The position numbers and the translations under genes are program-made. The notes beneath the pieces were generated by a model. The model saw only the letters and a list, made by a program, of their open reading frames with translations. It ran no database searches and was not told the origin of the DNA. This document shows positions 19,377-29,270 of a stretch of DNA of 64,000 bases, in pieces. Origin of the DNA: an uncultured Candidatus Poseidoniales archaeon (GTDB taxonomy: Archaea; Thermoplasmatota; Poseidoniia; Poseidoniales; Thalassarchaeaceae); the NCBI GenBank assembly GCA_902625325.1, contig CACOAW010000005.1, positions 41,997 through 105,996 on the forward strand, in the 5' to 3' direction. Each line of letters begins with the position of its first letter. Position 1 is the first letter of the stretch.

Positions 19377-20861
19377 TTGAAAAGAAGGGGATTGTCGGAA
19401 AACAATGACCAAGATATGACTGAGGAGGAAGATAAGTGGTGGTCTCCGGGCCATGTGGATACTGGAGATGACGAAACGCCACCAAAAACTGCGACTGATG
19501 ACTCTAGCAAAGAGGAGATTGTCGGGCGGAAGGAAATAGACAATTTCTTGGATCAGATAAGGGATCCAGAATTTGGGAATAAAGAGGCGAACTCAGAAAT
19601 AATTGTCCGTGAGGATGGCGCCCCCAGCCCCCAGCCTCCAGTGGTAAGTGGGGGCCGAGGATTCCTAGGATTGTGGTGGTTGACACGAGGTGAGGCCCTC
19701 TTCGTGGTTTCCGCTACGGTTTTCGCCCTGATAATCTCGGCCATATGGACAGCAGGGTTACTCAATGAGTCGACGTATGCGGAGGTCTCAGCCACCATCG
19801 TGGCGGAGGAAGATGAATACTGGATCCAAGGAACGGCGGAGATCATCGGGGACGGCACTAACGGGACCGGTTGGTTCATGGACGATTGGAGCGGTTATTA
19901 CGAAGATTGCTGGACCGAAGATGGTTACGATTACTGTGAAACCACCTATGTCGTCGAGTACGAGTGCTATGCCGATCTCTACCTCAGGTGGAATGTTAGT
20001 GGCGTCGAATACAGCGATTGGGTGTACACCCCGTCGATAAGAACGCCGTACGGATGCCTGGGGATACTGGAGGACTACTACCGAATTGGCGATATAGGGC
20101 CAATCTGGTACGCGGCCTCAGACCCTAGCGAATTTCAGGTATTCACCGTCGTTCTAGGCGCCCCGGAGTCTACCCAATGGTTCGAGACAATGTACCATTA
20201 TGCCGAGGGCCCTAACCTGTACACCGATTTCGAGTGTGAGGCGAGCCTCATCGTGACTTACCTCGACCCCACGGATAACTCCAGCCGAATCACCACCAGA
20301 GTTCTTGATGGATGGTATGGTGGCGCTGCTAACTTCTGGACCATTTCCGGTGACTCCTGCATCTCGGAAATGAAGGACGAATACGGTGGCGGGAGGACGA
20401 TTTTGGTAGATGTCGATTCGAAGGACGGGTCGAAAGCATACCAACAAGGAAACACGCCCGAGGGATTCTACAGGATTACTTGGTTCTGCTGCCTCGGACT
20501 GATGGTGATTCTGGTCATCGTCTCCTTCGTTGCTGTCAGATTCAGCAATACCCCGCCCGGATCCTACGTCACGAGAAACGGAGTGGTCCACCATGGCGGA
20601 TATGATGGGAACGACGTGACAATCATCAACCACAACTACGGTAACAGGTGGGGTTACAATGAGGGGCCGGGCGTTCACTACCGTAAGCCGAGCGGGAGAA
20701 TGAGATTCAGTCGTAACAGTGGCTCCGGAGGCGGAGGCCGCTCGAGCGGCGGTCACTCAACCCGAGGTCGGTCCGGAGGAGGGAGCAGCTCTGGCGGAGG
20801 AAGCCGCTCAAGCGGTGGCGGCAGATCCGGTGGTGGCAGACGCTCCGGCGGGCGCAGATGA
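19377..20861 (+). CDS. membrane protein with N-terminal KWW motif and Gly/Ser/Arg-rich tail
   Basis: EEEDKWWSPGH near N-terminus; two TM helices; C-terminal GGGGRSSGGHSTRGRSGGG... low complexity. Confidence 0.7.
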   Translation: MKRRGLSENNDQDMTEEEDKWWSPGHVDTGDDETPPKTATDDSSKEEIVGRKEIDNFLDQIRDPEFGNKEANSEIIVREDGAPSPQPPVVSGGRGFLGLWWLTRGEALFVVSATVFALIISAIWTAGLLNESTYAEVSATIVAEEDEYWIQGTAEIIGDGTNGTGWFMDDWSGYYEDCWTEDGYDYCETTYVVEYECYADLYLRWNVSGVEYSDWVYTPSIRTPYGCLGILEDYYRIGDIGPIWYAASDPSEFQVFTVVLGAPESTQWFETMYHYAEGPNLYTDFECEASLIVTYLDPTDNSSRITTRVLDGWYGGAANFWTISGDSCISEMKDEYGGGRTILVDVDSKDGSKAYQQGNTPEGFYRITWFCCLGLMVILVIVSFVAVRFSNTPPGSYVTRNGVVHHGGYDGNDVTIINHNYGNRWGYNEGPGVHYRKPSGRMRFSRNSGSGGGGRSSGGHSTRGRSGGGSSSGGGSRSSGGGRSGGGRRSGGRR

Positions 20862-20883
20862 GCCAATTGGGACCTGCACTGGA

Positions 20884-21075
20884 TTAGTTTACTCCGAACT
20901 CAGAGTCTAGTTTGCTCATTGTAGCCTGAATATCTTCTACAATTTCGAAAAGCGAACTATCCTTGGTCCAGACGAGTAGCTTTCCGCCACCCTCATTTTC
21001 TTGGTATGCACAAATGGCATCCATCCTTATTCTCGTCATTCCACCTTCTGTCATTGCCTTGATCCAGCCTGTCAT
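20884..21075 (-). CDS. small conserved-looking hypothetical protein (63 aa)
   Basis: Compact ORF with balanced composition; no competing ORF of note. Confidence 0.4.
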   Translation of the reverse strand: MTGWIKAMTEGGMTRIRMDAICAYQENEGGGKLLVWTKDSSLFEIVEDIQATMSKLDSEFGVN

Positions 21076-21202
21076 CGGCCGTGCGCCTCGCGAATTGGAT
21101 TTAGTCTATTCCCCAGTTTCTTACGCTTGATCGCGCAGGCATCAAAATCCCTGGCATGTGAGCGGTATCGCAGTTAGCCGGTATCTGCAATTCGCATTGT
21201 GG

Positions 21203-21544
21203 TCAGAGGGGGGCTCCCCTCTCCTCCCACCAACCAGGGCCGTCGGTTTCATGCCCCTCGCCGTCTTTGTGCTTCCAGCAGTATTCAGAATTCCTGAAGC
21301 TCAGCGAGTTGCAGTGTTCCATGGCACATTTCTCCAACTGCTTCCTTTGTCTTTCCGACGGGCCATCTTTCTTGCGAACCTTTGCCGGCCTCGCCTCCTG
21401 GTCCTCAGAGGATTCTTCATCCGGTGATGCGAACAATTTGCCATCGAAGAAAGCCCTGTCGATAATCCACGCCATTAATCCCACGAAAAAGATGAGAATG
21501 TCGATTTCTACGATTCCGGTGAGCATTGTGTCACTTGCTACCAT
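21203..21544 (-). CDS. single-TM protein with CNxxxF..YCxxHK zinc module and C-terminal WWEE
   Basis: CAMEHCNSLSFRNSEYCWKHKDGEG...DGPGWWEERGAPL. Confidence 0.7.
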   Translation of the reverse strand: MVASDTMLTGIVEIDILIFFVGLMAWIIDRAFFDGKLFASPDEESSEDQEARPAKVRKKDGPSERQRKQLEKCAMEHCNSLSFRNSEYCWKHKDGEGHETDGPGWWEERGAPL

Positions 21545-21581
21545 TCAGGGCCTGCATCAAGTTTGCCACTGCACGAGGGGC

Positions 21582-22019
21582 TCAGTCATCCCAAGATGAT
21601 GCCGTGACATCATCCAAAACGACTATGCCGATTATCTCTGTTCTCGGAGCCTCCCCTTGGAAGATGTACAATGCCTTACCGTGGAAATAGGAATCCCCCT
21701 CTTGGTTCACCCTGTGAAAATCCACCAGAAGCGTCCCCGATGTTTCTGCCACACTCGTAAAGCCAAGGTGATTCAGTTTGCTACCGACATATCCATCCAT
21801 GTCCAGTGAGCCTCTAAGAAGTGAGAATCCTTCAACGAGCTCCTCTCGATTCCCAAAAATTGTAGTTCCTGAGGGCGATGAGGCGAAGAAAGGCGTCCTG
21901 CATAAATCAGCAATACTGTGGTAGTCCTTATTCTCGAAAGCTCGTATGTAATCCATGTAAATATCCAGAGTCTTTTGCTCATTCATGGTGATCCCAATAG
22001 GGCGCCCTCTATCACACAT
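21582..22019 (-). CDS. NTF2-like/SnoaL-like domain protein; start probably the ATG of MNEQKTLD
   Basis: YMDYIRAFENKDYHSIADLCRTPFF and following beta-rich pattern. Confidence 0.6.
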   Translation of the reverse strand: MCDRGRPIGITMNEQKTLDIYMDYIRAFENKDYHSIADLCRTPFFASSPSGTTIFGNREELVEGFSLLRGSLDMDGYVGSKLNHLGFTSVAETSGTLLVDFHRVNQEGDSYFHGKALYIFQGEAPRTEIIGIVVLDDVTASSWDD

Positions 22020-22038
22020 GCGTCACAAATCAACCGAG

Positions 22039-23166
22039 TTACTCGGGAGTATCATCCTCATCGCTAAAATCAGAAATATCAGAATAAGCCAATTTCATCA
22101 AATCCAATGCGCCCCAGTCCCCATCAGTGCCAACGAGACTCAATTTTCTCAATATCATAACTAGAGCCCCTACAATGGCATAAACAGCTAGATGCAAAAA
22201 TACCCATGTAACGAGCAAAGCTAATACTCCGAGACCGAACATGCCATACGTACCGAATCTTCCATAAATCTTGTAGAAACCGAATTCAAAACCCAAGGCT
22301 ATAGCAATCACGAGAATCAATGGAATAGAAATTGCATATACTAACGTACTCGCCTCTTCAAGTTTCAAAGCATTCAAGTCTACGTCTTCCATTTGGTTAT
22401 GGATAAGCGCTGCCATTCCTGCGATAAGCAAGACAATCAGAGCGGGCCCCCCAAAGGAGATCACTGCGATTAACGATATTACTGCGGCAATAACAGGAGT
22501 GACCCTCGCAGAAACAAGACGCATATCTTCGTTAGACCAGGACCAGGGCCTCGCCAGAGCGATAAGCCCACATGGGAAAAGCGAGAGAGAGATCCACTTG
22601 CTCAAAACCGCTCCCGACCATAATGATTCACATGTATCGTTGCATGTTCCACCGGAGAATCCCAATCCCGGCCCAAATGACATTATTATCGAAATGAATC
22701 CCAAGAGAACCATGAGCGCGAACATCGCAATGCTACCGGAGATGAGGAGGAAACCAACCATTCGCGCTTTATCTCCTTCAGATTTTCCGATGGCGATTTT
22801 TTCTCGTACATACGAGGCGACCCCCCCGCCAATCGCAGAATTTGGGCCATCACTCTGCGAACCACTTGCAACAGGGACGGAACTATGTCGGGAGTTACCA
22901 GGCTCCCCGGTTAAGAAAACCGCCCTTTCCGACCTCATTCCCAATGCCAGTGAAAACCAGACGATTGAACTCAAGCATGATAAAATTGAGAGTAAACCCA
23001 TGCAACAAGAAGAAAACAAGAAATCAGGGTCAACAGTGTCTCCCTCAACATAGCGCATGTCGCCATAGGTGTTTACTGTCAAGAGAAGCAGTAAGGAGAT
23101 GCCAGCGAGAATTGCCGGTCCAGCGAATTTTTTCCAGGTCATCCGCACTAAGCACTGATGCATCAT
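22039..23166 (-). CDS. polytopic membrane protein, unknown function
   Basis: Multiple TM segments in a 375-aa ORF. Confidence 0.65.
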   Translation of the reverse strand: MMHQCLVRMTWKKFAGPAILAGISLLLLLTVNTYGDMRYVEGDTVDPDFLFSSCCMGLLSILSCLSSIVWFSLALGMRSERAVFLTGEPGNSRHSSVPVASGSQSDGPNSAIGGGVASYVREKIAIGKSEGDKARMVGFLLISGSIAMFALMVLLGFISIIMSFGPGLGFSGGTCNDTCESLWSGAVLSKWISLSLFPCGLIALARPWSWSNEDMRLVSARVTPVIAAVISLIAVISFGGPALIVLLIAGMAALIHNQMEDVDLNALKLEEASTLVYAISIPLILVIAIALGFEFGFYKIYGRFGTYGMFGLGVLALLVTWVFLHLAVYAIVGALVMILRKLSLVGTDGDWGALDLMKLAYSDISDFSDEDDTPE

Positions 23167-23213
23167 CCTTCAATGATGTGCCGGCATTTTCTTCAATCGG
23201 GAATTTGGTGCCC

Positions 23214-23636
23214 TCACACTATCCCATTGAAATTGATCGCAAACCAAGCATACATTAGTAACCAAAAGAACGGGACTAAGAACGAAATAATGTAGAATAT
23301 TGCAACATTTGTGGTGAGGGTCTTATCTCCTCTTCTCCGTCGAATTATCTTGAAAAGATAAAGCGCATAAATTGGCAGTAGTGGCACTAGGAACATGCTA
23401 CTGAGAATAAGAAATTCAAATCCAGGTAAAGTCTCATCAGGGGATCTGTAACCGTAAAACAACAATACAATGATCACAAATGGAACGTATCCCAAAGCAA
23501 TGCTGGGTATCAACAGAGAATCAGTTCTGATTACCTGTTCAGAGTCTCCCACACTCGTCAGTATGGCAGTCCCCGTATTACATCTGCGCCTTAAAGCCAG
23601 GAGATTAGGGGCCGTTCCTGAGTTTTTCCTCAGCAA
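23214..23636 (-). CDS. membrane protein, unknown function
   Basis: Four predicted TM helices. Confidence 0.55.
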   Translation of the reverse strand: MLRKNSGTAPNLLALRRRCNTGTAILTSVGDSEQVIRTDSLLIPSIALGYVPFVIIVLLFYGYRSPDETLPGFEFLILSSMFLVPLLPIYALYLFKIIRRRRGDKTLTTNVAIFYIISFLVPFFWLLMYAWFAINFNGIV

Positions 23637-23826
23637 TGTGCTCTTTCCAATAGTTTGTCTGAACCTCGATCAACCTTCTTTCGTAACATTTGGGACACAG
23701 TCTAATTTTGCTCCTTATCCCTGGACTTCTGGCATTTTGGACTGCCGCTAAGTTGAGACCGCCATTGTAGTCCCTTACATCATACCCATTACCACAGACA
23801 CTGCACTTTGTTTCCACAACCCCCAA
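23605..23826 (-). CDS. small zinc-ribbon protein
   Basis: CSVCGNGYDVRDYNGG...IRLCPKCYERRL. Confidence 0.65.
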   Translation of the reverse strand: MGVVETKCSVCGNGYDVRDYNGGLNLAAVQNARSPGIRSKIRLCPKCYERRLIEVQTNYWKEHIAEEKLRNGP

Positions 23827-23948
23827 CCTGCAAATGTGAGTTTAACACTTTGTCACGCCAATCTGATACTTTCTGTAGTATGAGTATGAAATCCAGACTG
23901 GCCTATGACTGCCACATTGCCCCATACCTTCTGTCAACCAGCTTCTTT

Positions 23949-24113
23949 CTACCTGTGGTTCATTTTTCCAGAAATTAGGAAAAGTAGGAGCCCCAATCCG
24001 ATAGCGAAGCATGCGTCTATAGGCGTCCATAGGTATCTCATTATCACAAAAAAAACCCCCAAGGAAGATAGGATCAGGAGGATTCCGGGTATAATCCCGC
24101 TTTGATGCATCAT
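23949..24113 (-). CDS. 54-aa two-TM microprotein (not in ORF track)
   Basis: Translated by eye: MMHQSGIIPGILLILSSLGVFFVIMRYLWTPIDACFAIGLGLLLFLISGKMNHR*. Confidence 0.5.
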   Translation of the reverse strand: MMHQSGIIPGILLILSSLGVFFVIMRYLWTPIDACFAIGLGLLLFLISGKMNHR

Positions 24114-25255
24114 AGTGCATCCATTAGCTTGGTCATTTCTCGGGAAATAACGATCCTCTGGATCTGGCTCGTACCACCAAATATCTGGTATATTTTGGCC
24201 CCTCTCATTCTCCTGGCAGCGGGGAACTCCTCCGAGTACCCATAACCTCCGAAGATCTGTACCGCGTCGGTGGTCACTTCCATCCCGATGTCAGCAGCGT
24301 ATCTCTTCGCGTGTGCGGATTCAAGGGTTGCCCTCTCTCCCAAATCTAGCTTTCTTGCCGAATTTCGGGCAAGTAGCCTTGCTGCTTCTATCTTTGTTGC
24401 CATATCTGCTAGCATAAATGATATTGATTGATGCTCTATGATTGGTCTGGAGAAAGCTTCTCTCTGAGTTGCATACTTCCAAGCTTCCTCCATTGCACCC
24501 TGGGCGTTGCCCAAGGCATGTGATGCGAGCATAGGCCTCGAACGGTCGAAAGCGATCATTGCCTGGATCCACCCATTTCCCTCCTCATGTCCCAACAGGT
24601 TCGACTTAGGAATCAAAACATCATCGAAACTTACTCCTCTTGTGTCAGAGGATCTCTGCCCCATTTTCTCTTCCTTCTTTCCTATGTTGATGCCTGGGGT
24701 GTCGGCATCTACTATGAAACCACTAAGAGATTCATGGGGGCCACCATCCCCAGTTCTGGCTAGGACGTAGAACCAGTCGGCATAACCGGCCCCGCCAATC
24801 CACATTTTCGACCCATTTATTCTGTAGTTTTCACCTTCTAATTTGGCCGAGGTCTTTATCGCTTTGACATCTGAACCGGCTCCCGGTTCAGTGACGCAAT
24901 AAGCAGATATCTGACCATCGGCAACCCGACCAAGATACTCTTTCTTTTGCTCCTCCGTCCCACTGTGAATTACCGGATGGCAGGCTAGCATTGTGACTCC
25001 TGTAATTGTGGCAAATCCCGGATCCCCCCTGCCAAGCTCCTCGTTAATTACTACCTCATCGAGAAAACTGAGGCCTGTTCCACCATACTTCTCGGGTATT
25101 GTGCAGTTTAGTAATCCGAGATTTCTCGCATTTTCAATAGCCATGGAGGGAAATGTCCCCTCCCTGTCCCATTCCTCGGCGTTCGGAATTAATTCTTGAT
25201 CTGCGAACTCCCTTGCCAGCGACTGTAGCATAACCTGATCTTCACTTAATTGCAT
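24110..25255 (-). CDS. acyl-CoA dehydrogenase
   Basis: YCVTEPGAGSD, RPMLASHALGNAQGA, QIFGGYGYSEEFPAARRMRGAKIYQIFGGTSQIQ. Confidence 0.97.
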   Translation of the reverse strand: MQLSEDQVMLQSLAREFADQELIPNAEEWDREGTFPSMAIENARNLGLLNCTIPEKYGGTGLSFLDEVVINEELGRGDPGFATITGVTMLACHPVIHSGTEEQKKEYLGRVADGQISAYCVTEPGAGSDVKAIKTSAKLEGENYRINGSKMWIGGAGYADWFYVLARTGDGGPHESLSGFIVDADTPGINIGKKEEKMGQRSSDTRGVSFDDVLIPKSNLLGHEEGNGWIQAMIAFDRSRPMLASHALGNAQGAMEEAWKYATQREAFSRPIIEHQSISFMLADMATKIEAARLLARNSARKLDLGERATLESAHAKRYAADIGMEVTTDAVQIFGGYGYSEEFPAARRMRGAKIYQIFGGTSQIQRIVISREMTKLMDAL

Positions 25256-25310
25256 AACTTTCCACCATACTTACCCCATGCCATGAAATTAAACTATTGT
25301 AGGTTTGTTT

Positions 25311-25326
25311 TTTAGGGTACCCTAAA
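25311..25326. promoter_or_regulatory. 16-bp perfect palindrome in divergent promoter
   Basis: TTTAGGGTACCCTAAA between the acyl-CoA dehydrogenase start (25255) and the M28-ZIP start (25356). Confidence 0.5.
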
Positions 25327-25355
25327 GGTATACAAACCGAAGTATTGGCGGATTT

Positions 25356-27677
25356 ATGGGCTTAGTGACCCCTTCCAGGATAGATTCCCTTGGTTTAGTT
25401 TCAATATTCGTACTCGGTGCTTCTCTCTACGCGGGTTTTTTTCTCCATGATGAAAGGGTAGAGTTCGACGTAGATGGTAGGGAGATAGTAGCCGACGCAG
25501 GCAACATCAGCAGCTTCGGACCGAGAGTCTCGGGTTCCCCGGCGGAGGCGGACGCTTCGACTATGATTGCTGAGATGTTTGTGGAGGCGGGTTTGGCGGA
25601 TGTTGAAGTCACTGAGTTCGAGATACCAGGTTCCTGGATACAACAACCGGAGGATGGAGAAGAGGGGATTCACATGCATGCTCAGATAGAGCAGGGGGCT
25701 CAGAATATACCCGGTTTCCCGGACGGGACTGCTGGTTCAGGGCGTGTGCAACTCTCCTCCACAGGAGATTTGGATCACATGAGTGCCTTCACCTTCCTCG
25801 GTTACTCGGGCGGAGCTCACAAGCACGACAGTGAGTTGGCAGATTTGGGCACCGGTACGGCTGAGGAGTTCTCGAATGCAGGAGACATCTTGGATAAAGC
25901 AATTTTAGTCAAACATGATTCACAGACCACTGGTAGGCTCCTATCGGACTACTACAAAGACGCAATTGAGGCAGGAGCCTCTGTCCTGATGATTTACGAA
26001 GATGGACTGGAGAATACATATTTTGAACCGGTCGTGGTAATACGCGATGACGGACAGATCGTTCCATTTCCCGTCGCATACCCAGAATTAGATTTGATAC
26101 CATATATTTTCATCACTCAAAGCACTGCTGATATTTTTATCGATTTCATAGAAGAGGCTGATTCAGACAGCACGAAATACGCCATCCTCGATGGAAACTG
26201 GGCAGCAGCACAGACCGGTCCAAGGGTAGTCAGCGTGGTGACTGGCGAGTTACCCGGAAAATCCTCCTCGACGGTCATGATTGGTTCTCATCATGATACT
26301 GCTTACTTCAGTGAAGGTCAACCAACTGAATCTTTGGGTGTTGCTCAGATTATCGAGATAGCCAGAGAGCTTGGTTCGCATGAACTAGAACATACCGTTA
26401 GGTTCGCCTCATGGGGAGGGGAGGAACTCGGGTTACTGAGCAGTCAGGCGTACGCGGACCAGCTGCAAGACAAATCAGAGATAGAGTTGTACATAAATTT
26501 GGACTCAGCGGTCCTGAGCGAGAGTCTTGGATTTAATTCGATAACGATAGAGGCATCTAGTGGGCAACTAGCCGAGAAAGCCAAGTCATCTGCCAGTAGG
26601 TCTCTGGAGGGGCACTCCAGTTATTCGGCTCTGGTCATCGCCAATGAGGGTCCGGACTCGATAATTCACGGTTGCAGCAGCCATAGGAGCTTCAATTTGA
26701 TTGGTTCCCAGAGTATCGGAATAGGCCCGCAGAGAGATCTCCCCACATCTAGCGAGATATGGCCTATGTGCGCTCACTATCGAGAGTATCAGCCTCCAGA
26801 TATTCAAGCAGGAGGGCTCGACGAGGCAGGCGCGGCATTGGTCCCCGACCTCGTGCTGAACATAATGGAGTCATATGGGGCGATAGGAAACGACGGGCCG
26901 TTGATAAAATTGGATGGTCTTGAGGGAAGTTCGGAAAATTGGGTTTTCCCGTTCACAATAGCGCTTTTGGCTGGGCTAGCTACCGGTCTTGGCGGATTGA
27001 TAGTTTTGTTTATCAGGGAAATCAGTCGGGAATTAATGGCATTCATGCTGGGTATGGCAGCGGGAGTTATGCTCCTAATTTCGATCCTAGATCTTCTGAT
27101 AGGGCAGGCCTCGGAATTTGGTTATTTCCCAGTCATAACCTCATTCGTGATTGGGGGCTTGCTGATTCTCTTAATCGGTAAAGTTGTGGTCAAGAGAGGA
27201 GAGGAGGATTTGATGACAGAGGAGAATAAGCTTTACTTTTCGGGAATTTTCACAGCCATCGCTTTGGGGATACACAATTTCCCGGAAGGATTGGCCATAG
27301 GTGTCGCAGTCCTGGAATCCGCCCAATACGGGGTTGTTCTCATGATTGCGATAGGACTACACAACATTCCAGAGGGCATCGCAGTCGCAGCTCCAATCAA
27401 GGCTGGCGGGGGAGGAAAAATCAAAACAATACTGATACCCATGGCAACTGGGCTCACGGAACCTCTCGGGGCCTTATTCGCTCTACTTATTCTGGGCTCG
27501 TTTTTGACCCCGTTGATGGTGGGCCTGTCACTAGCCTTTGTAGGGGGCATAATGGCAGTAATCAGCTTCACAGAAATTATCCCTCAGGCGATTAATCAGG
27601 ACAGGACTCGATACATGTTGGTGGGTATACTCTTTGGTGCAGCAGTAATGCAGCTGAGCTTAATCCTGCTTGAATAA
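25356..27677 (+). CDS. M28-family peptidase fused to a C-terminal ZIP metal transporter
   Basis: M28-like MIGSHHDTAYF ... FASWGGEELGLLSS ... INLDSAV; ZIP signatures GIHNFPEGLAIG and GLHNIPEGIAVAAP. Confidence 0.9.
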   Translation: MGLVTPSRIDSLGLVSIFVLGASLYAGFFLHDERVEFDVDGREIVADAGNISSFGPRVSGSPAEADASTMIAEMFVEAGLADVEVTEFEIPGSWIQQPEDGEEGIHMHAQIEQGAQNIPGFPDGTAGSGRVQLSSTGDLDHMSAFTFLGYSGGAHKHDSELADLGTGTAEEFSNAGDILDKAILVKHDSQTTGRLLSDYYKDAIEAGASVLMIYEDGLENTYFEPVVVIRDDGQIVPFPVAYPELDLIPYIFITQSTADIFIDFIEEADSDSTKYAILDGNWAAAQTGPRVVSVVTGELPGKSSSTVMIGSHHDTAYFSEGQPTESLGVAQIIEIARELGSHELEHTVRFASWGGEELGLLSSQAYADQLQDKSEIELYINLDSAVLSESLGFNSITIEASSGQLAEKAKSSASRSLEGHSSYSALVIANEGPDSIIHGCSSHRSFNLIGSQSIGIGPQRDLPTSSEIWPMCAHYREYQPPDIQAGGLDEAGAALVPDLVLNIMESYGAIGNDGPLIKLDGLEGSSENWVFPFTIALLAGLATGLGGLIVLFIREISRELMAFMLGMAAGVMLLISILDLLIGQASEFGYFPVITSFVIGGLLILLIGKVVVKRGEEDLMTEENKLYFSGIFTAIALGIHNFPEGLAIGVAVLESAQYGVVLMIAIGLHNIPEGIAVAAPIKAGGGGKIKTILIPMATGLTEPLGALFALLILGSFLTPLMVGLSLAFVGGIMAVISFTEIIPQAINQDRTRYMLVGILFGAAVMQLSLILLE

Positions 27678-27793
27678 GGGCTCCAATACCCTCTTTGACT
27701 TATGCAGGCATCACGTTCCCTAGCGTACCTTGTTTGATTCAGTCCGTCGGTGAGTGTGCGTTTCCCGAATTGAAATGGTTAACTCAGTACATC

Positions 27794-28516
27794 CTATTTG
27801 TCATTGGTCATTAATTTGGGTTTCAATAACATTCCCAACGAAAGTAGGATCAAAGTTGGTATGAAAAATATTATTCCATAAATTCCTGTGACACAAAAAG
27901 GCACAGATGCAACAATTCCTATTCGATACAAGGATTTTTTTTCAGGCGATGTGTTGTTGGCCTCGTTCAAAAAAGTAAGGGCTAATGGCGGGAAAATAGA
28001 TAGCCACATAATCGAAGTAAAAAGACCGCTGCTCCAAAACCAAGGATCCCCATGTATGTGTAGAAAAATAATCCAGATTACACATGCCATGGCATACGAT
28101 GCGGTGAATGGAATGGATTTCTCGATCATCCCACCCTGCAGCAAAAAATTGTGGCCCAAGAAGATCAAGTAAACGGGCGAAAGAATCACCCAAGCCCAGA
28201 ATAGATCATCGTCACCTGTTGTGAACATCATTGACCAAACTATCGTCATGATGATTGACATTCCGGCAAGCGCTGTCGGAAGCCTCTCTGCAGAGGCGGG
28301 GGAGGGTTCATGATCGGTAGTATGGTGAGTTCTTTCTGTCGTTGAAACCTGCCAAAACCTCCAAGCTCCGAAAGAAAAGAGTGAACCCCCGATGATCAGC
28401 ACACGCCCAAATGCATCGGTCGCTGGGTTCAATGCCTGTTGAATCCCAAACAGTGTCATTGAGACGCCCAACAACGCTAAGAAACCGTAATTGAGATTAT
28501 TCCGCCATTCCTCCAT
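27794..28516 (-). CDS. polytopic membrane protein, repeat-encoded N-terminus (copy 1)
   Basis: N-terminal ~85 aa identical to 31251..31856; distinct C-terminus. Confidence 0.7.
   Translation of the reverse strand: MEEWRNNLNYGFLALLGVSMTLFGIQQALNPATDAFGRVLIIGGSLFSFGAWRFWQVSTTERTHHTTDHEPSPASAERLPTALAGMSIIMTIVWSMMFTTGDDDLFWAWVILSPVYLIFLGHNFLLQGGMIEKSIPFTASYAMACVIWIIFLHIHGDPWFWSSGLFTSIMWLSIFPPLALTFLNEANNTSPEKKSLYRIGIVASVPFCVTGIYGIIFFIPTLILLSLGMLLKPKLMTNDK
28252..28508 (-). repeat. 257-bp perfect inverted repeat, left copy
   Basis: Reverse complement matches 31298-31554 base for base on manual alignment (ATGGCGGAATAATCTC...GGAATGTCAATCA). Confidence 0.95.
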
Positions 28517-28687
28517 ATTGCCTAGGTCGATAGTGCCCCTCTATGATGTATGCCCAATGATGAGGCCCTAGATTGTGGGGGCAAAAGCAAGGGTAACCAT
28601 TGAATTGTGTGCTAATCATAGAGCCCTGGTTTACAACAAATCTCAGGGAGAGAACTCATATCTTGATGGGGCGGGGGATTACCATCC

Positions 28688-29266
28688 ATGGAAGAAGGAC
28701 CATTGTGGCCCCCGTTCGAGGGCACCATCCCATCACTCTCTCACAAGAGGCTGATAGCTTACTCCGTGGGCCCCCAGAACGTCGATCTGAGCTTCAAAAA
28801 GAGATTGGCCCATGAGAACGGCTGGGATCTGGCGATGGCCGAGAGAGCTTTCCAAGAATACAAGAGGTTCGCGTACATGTGCGTACACAGCGAAAATCCC
28901 TGCACGCCCTCGGTGGAGGTGGACCAGGTCTGGCACCTCCACATGACATACACAAGGGACTACTGGGGCAGGTTCTGCCCGGAGGTACTGGGTTACGAGC
29001 TGCACCATGGCCCTACCGAAGGAGGCAAGGCAGAGGATGAGAAGTACCTGGAGCAATACGAGCGTACCCTACTCTACTACCGGGAGGTCTTCGGTAGGGC
29101 GCCTCCTGAGGACCTATGGCCATCCCCGGAGGTCAGGTTCTCGTCATTCCCCCACCTAAGGTGGGTCGATCTCTCCAAGAACTCCATAACCCCGAGGAGC
29201 AGGATACTAATCGGGATTGGAGCCGTCGCTGTGGTTTCATTTATCATGGGATGGCTGTTGACATAG
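28688..29266 (+). CDS. GRDP/DUF1399-like protein
   Basis: PSVEVDQVWHLHMTYTRDYWGRFCPEVLGYELHHGPTEGG; C-terminal TM. Confidence 0.75.
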   Translation: MEEGPLWPPFEGTIPSLSHKRLIAYSVGPQNVDLSFKKRLAHENGWDLAMAERAFQEYKRFAYMCVHSENPCTPSVEVDQVWHLHMTYTRDYWGRFCPEVLGYELHHGPTEGGKAEDEKYLEQYERTLLYYREVFGRAPPEDLWPSPEVRFSSFPHLRWVDLSKNSITPRSRILIGIGAVAVVSFIMGWLLT

Positions 29267-29270
29267 TCGG

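Noticed and set aside
20710-20861. Gly/Ser/Arg tail of 19377..20861 as an RGG RNA-binding domain
   Set aside because: Low-complexity composition alone does not support a functional assignment, and membrane topology is unresolved.
23842-24120. 92-aa minus-strand ORF in the track
   Set aside because: Overlapping alternative frame gives a better two-TM microprotein, and the translation lacks protein-like features.
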